Shown piece by piece: positions 55,256-64,000 of a DNA stretch of 64,000 bases. The stretch spans positions 76,249,791 through 76,313,790 of the forward strand of contig JAKSZU010000013.1 in assembly GCA_026018925.1 (NCBI GenBank). The letters are read 5' to 3'. The notes below the pieces were generated by a model that was given only the letters and a program-made list of their open reading frames with translations, searched no databases and had not been told where the DNA came from. Positions within the stretch are counted from its first letter, which is position 1. Each line of letters opens with the position of its first letter. The DNA comes from Tupaia tana (taxonomy: Eukaryota; Chordata; Mammalia; Scandentia; Tupaiidae). A program made the position numbers and the translations under genes.

Positions 55256-55277
55256 GTACCAGGAAACTGGTACCTCT
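55252..55277 (+). promoter_or_regulatory. Perfect hairpin over the candidate splice donor
   Basis: AGAGGTACCAG (55252-55262) pairs perfectly with CTGGTACCTCT (55267-55277) around a GAAA tetraloop. The stem includes the GT of the candidate 5' splice site at 55256, so in RNA it would hide the donor. GAAA is a stable GNRA loop. Confidence 0.75.
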
Positions 55278-55377
55278 GTGATGCCACTGTCCTGCTTTTG
55301 ATGTGAACTGATTTTACTCATGAAGATGTTTATTAGTTATCATGCACTAACTCTGGTCTTGTTCAATTTGTCATCAG

Positions 55378-55437
55378 GAGCTAAGTGGTATAACAGCAAA
55401 GGCAACAGATGTTGGGGATGACAAGCCAAATTACTAA
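55378..55437 (+). CDS. Candidate terminal coding exon
   Basis: After TTTGTCATCAG (acceptor at 55376-55377) the frame reads ELSGITAKATDVGDDKPNY and then a TAA at 55435-55437. Upstream at 55346-55352 CACTAAC fits a branch point, about 26 bases before the acceptor. The phase agrees with the exon at 55145-55255. The intron would be only 122 bp. Terminal exon function is inference. Confidence 0.25.
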   Translation, partial: ELSGITAKATDVGDDKPNY

Positions 55438-56029
55438 AAACTCCGCCAATAATTTTCCCTCAAAAGTAAATGATCTGACTTTGTAATCTCCTGAATTGAT
55501 TTCTTTCATAAGCAGTAGATGGGTTCGCATTTTTGAATTGCAATGCCATCTGTTTCCTGGACACAGATAACCTTAGTTCCTGACACAAATGATAAGTCTA
55601 CCTGTTACAGTTCAACTTTTTTTGTCATTGTAAACCACTTTTCCCAATGGTAGATTCGCAATCAGCACCACAACTGGAAGGGTCAGGACATTCCCAAAGG
55701 AAATTTGCCTTCTTTGGCAGGCCTACCTCAGGATTAAAACTTTTGAAGTTCACATCATCTGATATATTTTTATTGTGCTTTCATAATTATATGGAAGTGT
55801 GTCTATAAAATGTGTTTCTTTAACTCTTATTGAGACATGAGTTTATTAGTAACAGTAACCAGTTTTATTTAAATAATAATAACCTATACTGGATTACTGT
55901 TTGTAAAATATACACTCATATTGATTGCAATTCCTGTGATTATTATCCAATCTTAGTATTTATAGAGAAGGATATCAAGACCTTAGGAATTTGGTTAATT
56001 ATTTATCAATTCTTACTGAGAACTTTCTG
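55438..56029. other. Possible 3' UTR or intergenic DNA
   Basis: AT-rich. If the exon pair is real this is its 3' UTR; no AATAAA lies close after the stop. Otherwise unrecognised. Confidence 0.35.
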
Positions 56030-56340
56030 AGTGTCAAACAAGAGTGCTACCAGTGATATAGCTGTAATAAAATGGACATGGATTCTGCCCTCATGACTTA
56101 AGTCTATAAAAAAGGACAGGGTTTACCTATGTTATATTATTAATAACAACAAATACCATAAGAAAAGGTGTAATCAGGAACATTGAAGGTGAAACCACAG
56201 GGTATTTAGAGTTACCTGGGTAAAAAGTAAACAGAAGAACAAGCTAGGCATTGCTTCAGAAAGGCTTTAGGCTGGAAGAAGTTTGACTCTGTTCAAGAAT
56301 GATGGGAGACTAGTGGATTTACTTAAAGGTAAATGAAGGA
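56030..56340 (+). repeat. Ancient interspersed repeat, second copy of the 13140 type
   Basis: GACATGGATTCTGCCCTCATGACTTAAG, GAAGAACAAGCTAGGCATTGC and GCTTTAGGCTGGAAGAAGTTTGA follow the early part of the same old repeat as at 13140-14100. Confidence 0.45.
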
Positions 56341-56445
56341 GAAGATGACATAAGGCAAACATAAGCATGAAAAAGGAACATAAATTTAAAAAAAGAACAG
56401 CATAAAAGCATGTATATGTGAACATATGTGCATATAGTAAAAGTA

Positions 56446-56449
<4 letters not shown>

Positions 56450-56482
<33 letters not shown>
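56450..56482. repeat. (TG)n microsatellite
   Basis: About 15 TG units. Confidence 0.95.
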
Positions 56483-56484
<2 letters not shown>

Positions 56485-56519
56485 TAAAATCAAAGCCCTT
56501 AAACACGTCTCTATTTTTT

Positions 56520-57120
56520 TACGTAATAAGTATATTCCTGAACTTTTCATCTTATGAAAGTTATTGACAGGGAGCCTGCCAGTTCATGGGCCTTCACTGT
56601 CTCTAATTAGCCACAGTACATGTTGGAAAGAGAGATGAGAGCAGCAAGAAAAAAAGAGGAAAAGAGAGAGGAAAGAGAGAAGGCAGCAACTGTCTGGTCA
56701 CTCAGTACTCAAACACTAGGGCAGAATATTTTACCTCTGCCTTCAGACATTTTCCCTTGGAATGAATATGGCTGCTGATGTGAAGTTTCTGGTTTCTCTG
56801 GATGGACTATGTTACCGGTTCAAGGTCCAGACAAAGTTACTATTCAGGGAGAGATAGAGAAGGGGGTCTGAGTTTCAGAATAGACTTGATGCCCACTGGA
56901 CAAACCCATGTGTCAGTATTCAGGCCTTTGAGCATCTAGAGTACTCCCTTCCCTCTGGCTTAGCATTCTTCTAATTAGAGCAGGGTATAGTCTATGTCTT
57001 CCTGTCCTTTCTATCCCAGGGTATGTGGAAGTTAGATTTCGGTGGGTGGCATTTGCCACTGGCTTCTTTCCTATGATTTATTCAGAAAAAAAAAAAGTAG
57101 GATTAATCAAGATAAAGAAT
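56520..57120. other. Intergenic DNA, nothing recognised
   Basis: Mixed composition, GA-rich around 56640-56690. No supported feature. Confidence 0.5.
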
Positions 57121-57124
57121 TATT

Positions 57125-57167
57125 TGTGTATTTAATTTTAATTGTATTTGTTATTTTATTTATATAG

Positions 57168-57240
<73 letters not shown>

Positions 57241-57358
57241 TTTAGACACAGAGAGAGTAAGGGGAAGTGAAAAAGCAAGCCACCAGGCCTGGGGCTTGAA
57301 CTTTGGTCAACTACGTGGGAGTCAAGCATCTTAACCACTATGCCACTGGCTGGCCTCT
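57125..57358 (-). mobile_element. SINE type B with long (CT)n expansion
   Basis: Antisense; head ending CCACTGGCTGGCC near 57355, box B AGTTCAAGCCCC. On the plus strand (CT)n spans 57169-57240, inside the element where other copies have a short CT stretch. Confidence 0.85.
57169..57240. repeat. (CT)n microsatellite inside a SINE
   Basis: A run of about 72 bp of CT units with one TTT interruption. Confidence 0.95.
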
Positions 57359-58046
57359 GCTTAATCAAGGTAGACTCAATTGTTTCACCTGCTTAGGAGT
57401 ACTATATTTAACTAATAGATACCAGGAAAAACTTTTCAATTATTGATGTTGCAAGGTATGAACCACTGTGTATATTCATACACACACACTTATATACCTG
57501 ACTCTCTACATGTACCAGGTGATTTCTTACTATATACTGCATATCTTTTCTTTTATGTTAAGAGATTCTGGGTCATACATACTTTTTTTGTTTTTTGTTT
57601 TTATAAATTTTAGCAGGCAGACACCCTATTTACATTTAGCACACAGGTCCTGGCCTCCTTTTGTTACTGTGATTCTGTGATTCCAATTACAATGTAATTT
57701 TCAGAGCCTTTGTAAAATAATTTAGGCTGTCATGGTCGGTTCGGTCCTCTGGGACTTCCACTGGTCCTCTTGGCACTGAGGTGGAAATGTTTCCCTGGTG
57801 CCCTCAGACTGGGAAAAGGCATCTCGGTTCCACAGGGATAAGGAGCATTTCAGATGTCAGTCATTGTTGTAGCAGGGTTTTCGTGGCCAATGCTCTCTGA
57901 CAGCCCCCATTTCTCTCCATGGGTAATGGCTCTGAGATAAAGAGACTTATCTTTCCCAGTTATTTATTGTTGTAACCTCCACTTCATGCCTCAGCTAATG
58001 CCACCAAGTTGCAGAGTGTCTCTGAGTGGAAAGGAGAAATAGCCCT
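57359..58046. other. Intergenic DNA; GC-richer unrecognised block 57720-58020
   Basis: 57720-58020 has higher GC than its surroundings and words such as GGTCCTCTGGGACTTCCACTGG and GGGATAAGGAGCATTTC. I cannot assign it to a repeat or gene. Confidence 0.35.
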
Positions 58047-58282
58047 TTGGGATCAGCAGTTAGTGTAATGGCTATGTTGCTGGACTCCCACGTAGTCGAC
58101 CACGGTTCGCGTCCTGAACCCAGTAGCTTAAAACTCTTGGGCGCGTGTGCGTGCGTGCCCAAGATCACGAGAGGAGAATGGAGGAGAAGGGATTGCGGTG
58201 TGGTCATCCCCCCTGGGAGGTGATTTCTCGTTTTCTGTCTCTCTGTCTCTCTCTGTCTGTCTGGCGAGCGCACGTGGCCTAT

Positions 58283-58321
<39 letters not shown>

Positions 58322-58330
58322 AAAAAAAAA
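58047..58330 (+). mobile_element. SINE type A with C58 and internal poly-A expansion
   Basis: Box B GGTTCGCGTCC but older markers elsewhere. A short deletion in the GC-rich middle (AAACTCTTGGGCGCG). The 3' end has TATAGC, then 30 A (58286-58315), then CTCTCC and a second A-run. Confidence 0.92.
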
Positions 58331-58591
58331 AGCCCTATAAAAAAATAAGAAAAAATAAAAACTAAGGGTCAAATTATAATGACAAAAAAACGAAAGAATG
58401 ATTGTTGAGCTATTATTTCCCAGATAAGAAGAATTTTTTTTTCTTCCATTGGTTAAGGAAGGACAAGGTGAATCTACTTTATTTATGGATTTATTGATTT
58501 GGAATTATAATTTCCTATTTACATATAATCATTATACATCTTTGTGAGCTACAGTATGATCTGAGTGCATGTTTTGAAGAAGTACACTTTT

Positions 58592-58868
58592 TTTTTTTTT
58601 TTTTTTTTTTTTTTGGAGAGGTTTTTCGCTATAGGGCGCGTGCGCTCGCCAGACAGACAGAGACAGACAGAGAGACAGAAAGCGAGAAATCACCCCCCAG
58701 GGGGGATGGTCACGCCGCAATCCCTTCTCCTCCATTCTCCTCTCGGGATCTTGGGCACGCACGCACACGCGCCCGGCGTGAGTTGTAAGCCACCGGGTCC
58801 GAGACGCAAACCGCGGTCGACTACGTGGGAGTCCAGCGACATAGCCATTACGCTAACTGCTGGTTCCC
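58592..58868 (-). mobile_element. SINE type A-C58
   Basis: Perfect 15-bp TSD AAGAAGTACACTTTT (58577-58591 and 58869-58883). Reverse complement starts GGGAACCAGCAGTTAGCG, box B GGTTTGCGTC (C58 plus a C56 to T change). Middle intact. Confidence 0.95.
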
Positions 58869-58954
58869 AAGAAGTACACTTTTAAATGAAAATCTCTGGG
58901 TATGGGCAGAAGATGAGTTAAAGAGCAGCCAAAGAGATGACTCTAAGACCAAGT

Positions 58955-59110
58955 CCTGAGAGTCAGTGGGTAATGTGGTATTTGAGACACTGGACTTCCA
59001 CATGGCCTACTGTGGTTTGAGTCCTGGACCTGGAAGCTTTTTCTCTCTGTTTCTTTCTCTGTGTGTCTCTCTCTGATGAGCACATGTGCCCTGTAGCAAA
59101 TTTTAAAAAT
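58955..59110 (+). mobile_element. SINE type B
   Basis: GTGGGTAATGTGGTATTTGAG head, box B GGTTTGAGTCC, a short CT stretch, then GAGCACATGTGCCCTGTAGCAAATTTTAAA, which adds a type A-like 3' end to a type B head. Confidence 0.8.
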
Positions 59111-59243
59111 ATAATAATAATTAAAATGAAAAAGAAAGAAAAAAACTGAGTCCTGAACAAGAGAACAGCCAGAGATCCACAAGATGCACGGTGACCCAAT
59201 AATAGAAGAGATCTACTTAATCGCTCTTAAAAATAATACTAAT

Positions 59244-59518
59244 GGGAACCAGCAGTTAGCGTAATGGCTATGTCACTGGACTCCCACGTGGTCGACCGTG
59301 GTTCGCGTCTTGGACCCGGTGGCTTACAACTCACGCCGGGCGCGTATGTGTGCGTGCCCAAGATCCCGAGAGGAGAATGGAGGAGAAGGGATTGCGGCGT
59401 GACCATCCCCCCTGGGGGGTGATTTCTCGCTTTCTGTCTCTATGTCTCTCTCTGTCTGTCTGGCGAGCACACGCGCCCTATAGCAAAAAACCTCTCCAAA
59501 AAATAAAAAAATAAAAAA
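59244..59518 (+). mobile_element. SINE type A-C58
   Basis: TSD AAAAATAATACTAAT (59229-59243 and 59519-59533). GGGAACC 5' end, box B GGTTCGCGTC, marker CTCTATGTC. Tail A-rich with a few T. Confidence 0.95.
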
Positions 59519-59533
59519 AAAAATAATACTAAT

Positions 59534-60410
59534 GATATAATGATAATAAATTTGCGACTTGGGAGGCTATAAGAGGAGGCTCCGACATCACCATGAGATA
59601 GGCTTGGTAGAGATTATTGCCTGGGACATCAGGTATCTTAAGAGCCTGAAGCAATGCTTTAAATATCCCATAACCCCAGCGAAAGCCCACATCTTCCCTA
59701 AATCTCTAAGAGACACCAGAAGTTAACTGGAGATAAGAGCCATAGACCTTAAAGGGGTCTCCTACATATGGAGTAGACAAAGCAACTACAGGCCAAATAA
59801 ATACAGGGACACCTTAGGAGATTTTAGATGAAGAGATGACAATGGCCAAAGGCGTGTCAGTGGATGCTTTCTTCCTCTTCCTACCCTGAACAGTCCCTTC
59901 ACATTAAAATGCAGTTACAGAAAGAAATGAAAAGGAGGAAGTATTAAGTTGAAGGAATAATACTGATGTGATTACAAACAAACCTGCATTTACTGATTTT
60001 TACCTAGAATTGCCCAAATTAAGTTTCTCTCTACCATTACGCTGTTGGTCCCATGTTTCTCTCTACCAGATACAATAACAGCCAAAATTATAGATTAAAT
60101 TTGTTCATACACATGATACCTAATCCTCTTTTGATACCCAAAGTCTATGAACTTCCTCCTATGTACCTGTAATCATATTATAAAATGTATGCAGAATAAA
60201 ATTAAACTGTTTATAAAGAAACAAATATATTTAGATTTGTTATAATCTTGCCCAGCCATATTCTGTATAATTTTATTCTTTTCAATGTGAGATGATAGCA
60301 CACAATATTCTGTAAGCAATTCTACTTGTACAGACTTACACCTGTTTTCTTTTCATCATTTTCAAAGTGAGACAATTGCAAATAGAACTTTAAGAAAGCT
60401 GTATGGGGGA
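59534..60410. other. Intergenic DNA, nothing recognised
   Basis: The 59560-59850 block has mixed composition and no named repeat; the rest is AT-rich. No supported gene. Confidence 0.45.
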
Positions 60411-60412
60411 CC

Positions 60413-60545
60413 AGTAGGTGACATGATGGTTAAGGCGCTGGACTCCCACATGGCTGACCATGGTTTGAGTGCCAGACCTGGTGGCTTGCTTTCTCCCTTT
60501 CTCTCTCTGTGTGTTTATCTCTGATCAAATTTTTAAAAAATAATA
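60413..60545 (+). mobile_element. SINE type B
   Basis: GGGGACCAGTAGGTGACATGATGG head, box B GGTTTGAGTGCC, then CTTGCTTTCTCCCTTTCTC and CTGATCAAATTTTTAAAAAA. No GC-rich middle. Confidence 0.88.
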
Positions 60546-60720
60546 ATTTTTTTAAAAAAGAAATCTGTATGGAGTAGTTTTTCCAAAATAAAATGAGTGA
60601 AAATATCACCAACATTTAAATATAGAGTATTAATAAAATAAATTATAAGATATCAATAAGTTATTGCCAGTTATTAAATGTCAGAATTTCAAAAATATAT
60701 TTTAGAAAGTAAGAAAAGAG

Positions 60721-60956
60721 GGACCAGCAATTGGCGTAATGGCCAAGTCACTGGACCCCCAAGTAATAGAACACAGTTCAAGTCCCAGATCCAGTAGCTT
60801 AAACTCAGGCTGGATGCATGTGTGTGTGTGTCCAAGATCCCAAGAGGAGAATGGAGAAGGGATTGTAGCGTGGCCATCCCCCCTGGGGGGTGATTTCTCG
60901 TTTTCTGTCTCTGTCTTTCTGGTGAGTGCACGTACCCTATAGCAAACACTTCTCCA

Positions 60957-61032
<76 letters not shown>

Positions 61033-61033
61033 A
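60721..61033 (+). mobile_element. SINE type A with (AAAG)n tail
   Basis: GGACCAGCAATTGGCGTAATGG head, box B GTTCAAGTCCC (A58). The tail from 60955 to 61033 is about 20 AAAG units. Confidence 0.93.
60955..61033. repeat. (AAAG)n microsatellite grown from a SINE tail
   Basis: A pure run, directly after CTTCTCCA of the SINE 3' end. Confidence 0.95.
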
Positions 61034-61324
61034 GTAAGAAAAGAAAAACCCCTCAGTATCCATCTATCTGGCAATGTAATTATATAATGTTCAAGATATA
61101 ATATGGTCAGTTAAGCCATGAACTGCTGCTTTTTAGTTTGAGTATATGTATATCATAATTTTATGGGACAAGTGCATTTGTTCTTTATCCACAAGTAAAG
61201 TCACCCCTTCTCTGATGGATGCTCTGATTACCTGTGAGAATGAATCAAAATCATCCTTCTTTGTTTTTCATCTCTATTCTATACTTAGATTTCATTAGCA
61301 TTTGTGACATGGCCTTATTTCTTT

Positions 61325-61607
61325 CCTTTATTATTATTATTTTTTATTTTTTATTTTTTGGAGAGGTTTTTGCTATAGGGTATGTGCACTCGCCAGAAAG
61401 AAAAACAGAGACAGAGAAACAGAAAGCAAGAAATCACCCCCAGGAGGGATGCCCATGCCGCAATCCCTTCTCCATTCTCCTCTGAGGATCTTGGGTACAC
61501 ACACCCATGCCCCCGGCGTGAGTTTAAGCCACCGGATCCAGGATTCAAACCGTGGTCAACTACATGGGAGTCCAGCGATGTAGCCATTACACCATCAGCT
61601 GGTCCCA
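61325..61607 (-). mobile_element. SINE type A
   Basis: TSD ACATGGCCTTATTTCT (61307-61322) and ACGTGGCCTTACTTCT (61608-61623), two mismatches. Antisense, box B GGTTTGAATCC (A58). Confidence 0.93.
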
Positions 61608-61623
61608 ACGTGGCCTTACTTCT

Positions 61624-61839
61624 AATTTTCCTATGTCTTACTTATCTTTATAGCACCAATCACTAGCAATGAGATTATCACACATGAGCTACTCAGTCTA
61701 TGTTTGTACACAAGAGGTAGAGCCTTGATTTTAGATGACATACTCAAAACAAGTTTCATGATTAATTGAAGACCTTACACCTTAAATGGGAATTGATGAG
61801 ATTTATAAATACTAAAAGCAAAAAATAAGAGACAAAGAA
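61624..61839. other. Intergenic DNA, nothing recognised
   Basis: Short AT-rich stretch. Confidence 0.5.
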
Positions 61840-62230
61840 AAAGGAAAACAGACGATTTCAGAAGTCGCACACAAATTTATTGAACATTCATAAGACGAAA
61901 GCTTCAAAAAATGCAGTTAATCTCTGAACATATATTTGAAGGAGGATCCCTCTCCCTCTTGAATTCTGTCAAGAGGTCAATTGATCAATTAAAAAGCTGT
62001 CACACCAGCAATTTATCTTAAAACCAGATTGCTCTTATCAGCATGTTGTTTGATTAGCATAAAAGTCACAAAACCGCATTTCGTTTGAATTATTTTTTTT
62101 CCTTTGTTAATTTTCTGGAGGGGAGGAAAATAGCCAAAAGGAAGATTAAAAATGGCGTAAAAGACAAATTACCAGCCAATCATCATAATGCAAAATGTCA
62201 TTTATTCTTGTTATTTTCAAGAATATGAAT
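61840..62230. promoter_or_regulatory. Candidate conserved non-coding element
   Basis: No repeat signature over 390 bp. The sequence holds a 12-bp palindrome AATTGATCAATT (61979-61990), a RUNX-type AACCGCA (62072-62078), an octamer-like ATTAGCAT (62053-62060) and ATGCAAAAT near 62190. Such motif-dense AT-rich islands between retroposons are often enhancers. Conservation cannot be seen from one sequence. Confidence 0.35.
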
Positions 62231-62354
62231 TGGGCTTTTATTAATGTCTCACTTCAAAAATCTAATTATAAATCTATACCCTGACTATTATGATAAATAT
62301 AATCTGAGAGTCAGTTCTGATTATCAATGTGTATCACTTTTAGCTATTTTAAAC

Positions 62355-62431
62355 TCTTCCAGAGCTATCCCAGAACCTTCTCTTGTGTGTCAAGTTCACA
62401 GAGCATGGCAGTTCACTGCTGCATCCCCCTC
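62355..62431 (+). repeat. 77-bp direct duplication, copy 1
   Basis: TCTTCCAGAGCT to CATCCCCCTC, with one mismatch to 62890-62966. Unrelated flanks. Confidence 0.92.
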
Positions 62432-62889
62432 TGTGGAATTTGCTAGTTTAAATTCTTGCTAATAATGAAATTCTGTTACACTTGCAAAAATCTTGGTTTG
62501 GTCTTTCAGTATTTTTCCTGAGTCTGACTAAAGAAAGTCTCTGCTCTCTTACTTTGGAGTCCTGTTTGCAATTATCTCACCTGGGAAAATGAAGTACACT
62601 GACGAAACAATAGGGGTTTACATTTTCCATCCTGCAAAGCTTTCATGCAAGTCAACGGTGTGCTCTATTACCACTAACCAATATTGTAAACCAGCCATCT
62701 TCTTGGGCATTCAAGAGAAATCTGAAGTAGGAGGACATTGAAAGCTGAAATCTCTCTTTTTTAAAAAAGTTTAGTTATTTATTTGTAAATAAATGACTAA
62801 ATAAATTTCTCAAAAAAAAATGTGACCCACACCCAGCGTTAACCAGCCCTGGATCATGGACATATGCACACCTCTGGTGCTCAGGGAGG
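62432..62889. other. Spacer between the duplicated 77-mers
   Basis: Unique sequence with an A/T-rich part at 62755-62820. No gene seen. Confidence 0.5.
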
Positions 62890-62966
62890 TCTTCCAGAGC
62901 TAACCCAGAACCTTCTCTTGTGTGTCAAGTTCACAGAGCATGGCAGTTCACTGCTGCATCCCCCTC
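62890..62966 (+). repeat. 77-bp direct duplication, copy 2
   Basis: Same orientation as copy 1, 535 bp apart start to start. The pair differs at one base (TATCC versus TAACC). Confidence 0.92.
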
Positions 62967-63324
62967 CAGCTTCCTGTTACAATGTATTTCTTCTTCACTT
63001 CACGCCCTTCCACTTTTTACTAAATAACACTTTAAAATTAACACAGAAGAATGAGACTTAGCAACATCTATATTTGAGCACAAGTCTAGCCTCCAGACAT
63101 ATGCCTTCAAACTAATGTTTGAGGTTTGAACTTACCAGCTTAAATGAATAAATTCCATTTAATTTTAGGTTCCTGTTATCTCCATGATCATTACAGAATC
63201 AGACTGAGACTTCAGCATTGTCTAATCCAGTGTTTCTAGCAGAAGTATAGCACTTTCCAAGGTGCATTTTAGAAATTTACAGTGATTATTATTATTATTA
63301 TTATTGGCTTTAATTACTAATGAT
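62967..63324. other. Intergenic DNA with a (TTA)n run
   Basis: (ATT)n at 63286-63305. The phrase CCAGTGTTTCTAGCAG (63228-63243) may be the end of a small hAT repeat. No gene. Confidence 0.4.
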
Positions 63325-63793
63325 GCAATTGTTATTTAGTGAACTGGACTGCACAGCAAGAGATGAGCAGTGGGCTAGCAAGTGAAGCTTCATCTGTATT
63401 TACAGCTGCTTCCCATAGCTCACATTACTGCCTGAGCCCTGATTCCTGTCAAATCAGTGGTGGCATTGTATTCTCATAGGAACATGAACCCTGTTGTGAA
63501 CTGCACATGTGAGGCCTTAGGTTGTGCCATCATTATGAGAATCTAATATCTGACAATCTGAGGCGGAGCTGAGGCAGTGATGCTAATGCTGGGGAACAGC
63601 TGCAAATATTGCATTATAGTTAGTTGTATAATTATTTAATTATATATTACAATGTAATAACAATAGAAATAATATGCACAATAAATGTAATATGCTTGAA
63701 TAAACCTATCCCCTACCCCCCACCTTGGTCCACTGAAAAATTGTCTTACATAAAATTGGTCCCTGATGACAAAATGGTTGGGGACCACTGCTT
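63325..63793 (-). mobile_element. Ancient hAT-type DNA transposon, one end lost
   Basis: The ordered words GAAGCTTCATCTGTATTTACAGC, TTGTATTCTCATAGGAACATGAACCC, GTGAACTGCACATGTGAGG, TGAGAATCTAATATCTGAC, GGCGGAGCTGAGGCAGTGATGCTA and the terminal GGTTGGGGACCACTG match a familiar old eutherian hAT element (Zaphod-like; name from memory). The right terminus with inverted CAGTGGTCCCC is intact; the left terminus is missing. Confidence 0.7.
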
Positions 63794-64000
63794 TATTGTA
63801 TTCATTTCCACATCTCTAATGTATCTTGGTATGTTATCTTATTTTAAATTAATTTCTCTCTTTCTCCTACTATGATACAAGTAAGTCTGACATGTTTTTA
63901 TTGACTCTAACACTATTTTTTTATTTTAATGTGCACTCTTATCACTCTTCTTTTCCTACATTTCTTTTATAAAATAGTTTCTGATCACCCAGTGCCTAAT
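63794..64000. other. Window edge, nothing recognised
   Basis: AT-rich sequence without features. Confidence 0.5.

Noticed and set aside
60689-61063. 124-codon frame with FLSFFLSFFLS repeats
   Set aside because: Produced by the (AAAG)n tail and the antisense SINE body, not by a membrane protein.

Overview
This 64 kb window is non-coding mammalian (eutherian) DNA packed with retroposons. The reasons are roughly fifty copies of tRNA-derived SINEs with A-rich tails and target-site duplications (TSDs), L1/L2/MIR remnants, a MaLR-type LTR, old hAT and Tigger-like DNA transposons, a gammaretrovirus-like provirus remnant, and a ribosomal-protein processed pseudogene. The SINEs are not Alu, B1/B2, carnivore SINEC, lagomorph C, horse ERE or Bov-tA, and I do not recognise them as a named family, so the order is left open. 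A less-sampled placental lineage with its own tRNA-SINE burst is the likeliest reading.

SINE labels used below are mine. Type A is about 250 bp: a tRNA-like head with Pol III boxes A and B, a GC-rich middle, a CT-rich stretch, then CCTATAGC(A)nCCTCTCC(A)n. A-C58 is the youngest-looking type A set, with box B reading GGTTCGCGTCC instead of GGTTCGAGTCC. Type B is about 140 bp, a head plus a short CT tail. Type C is older, with a GGCTGGCCCAGTGGCC-like 5' end. Type D is a separate old family marked by CACATGGGAA and GGAGACCTCCCTGAG.

Layout. 1-4.3 kb: SINEs and unrecognised DNA. 4.3-6.9 kb: a broken antisense gag-pro remnant. 7-18.4 kb: SINEs, L2, L1M, MER5-like and other ancient repeats, with one purine-tailed retroposon. 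18.4-22.0 kb: a nested block in which an older L1 3' end carries both an A-C58 SINE and a HAL1-like half-LINE with a nearly intact ORF1. 22-45 kb: SINEs, MIR, L1M, L2, a MaLR LTR and a palindromic MITE with a paralogous empty site. 45.7-46.1 kb: an RPL7 processed pseudogene. 46-64 kb: more SINEs, MIR and Tigger-like DNA, two short exon-like segments at 55.1-55.4 kb with a perfect hairpin on the splice donor, an AT-rich block that could be a conserved regulatory element (61.8-62.2 kb), a 77-bp near-identical duplication and an old hAT element.

No complete protein-coding gene is visible. Most open frames of 60-130 codons come from SINE copies read antisense, simple repeats or chance. The only coding-like sequences are the HAL1 ORF1, the gag-pro remnant, the RPL7 fragment, an L1 ORF2 C-terminus, a weak hAT-like fragment and the exon candidates.
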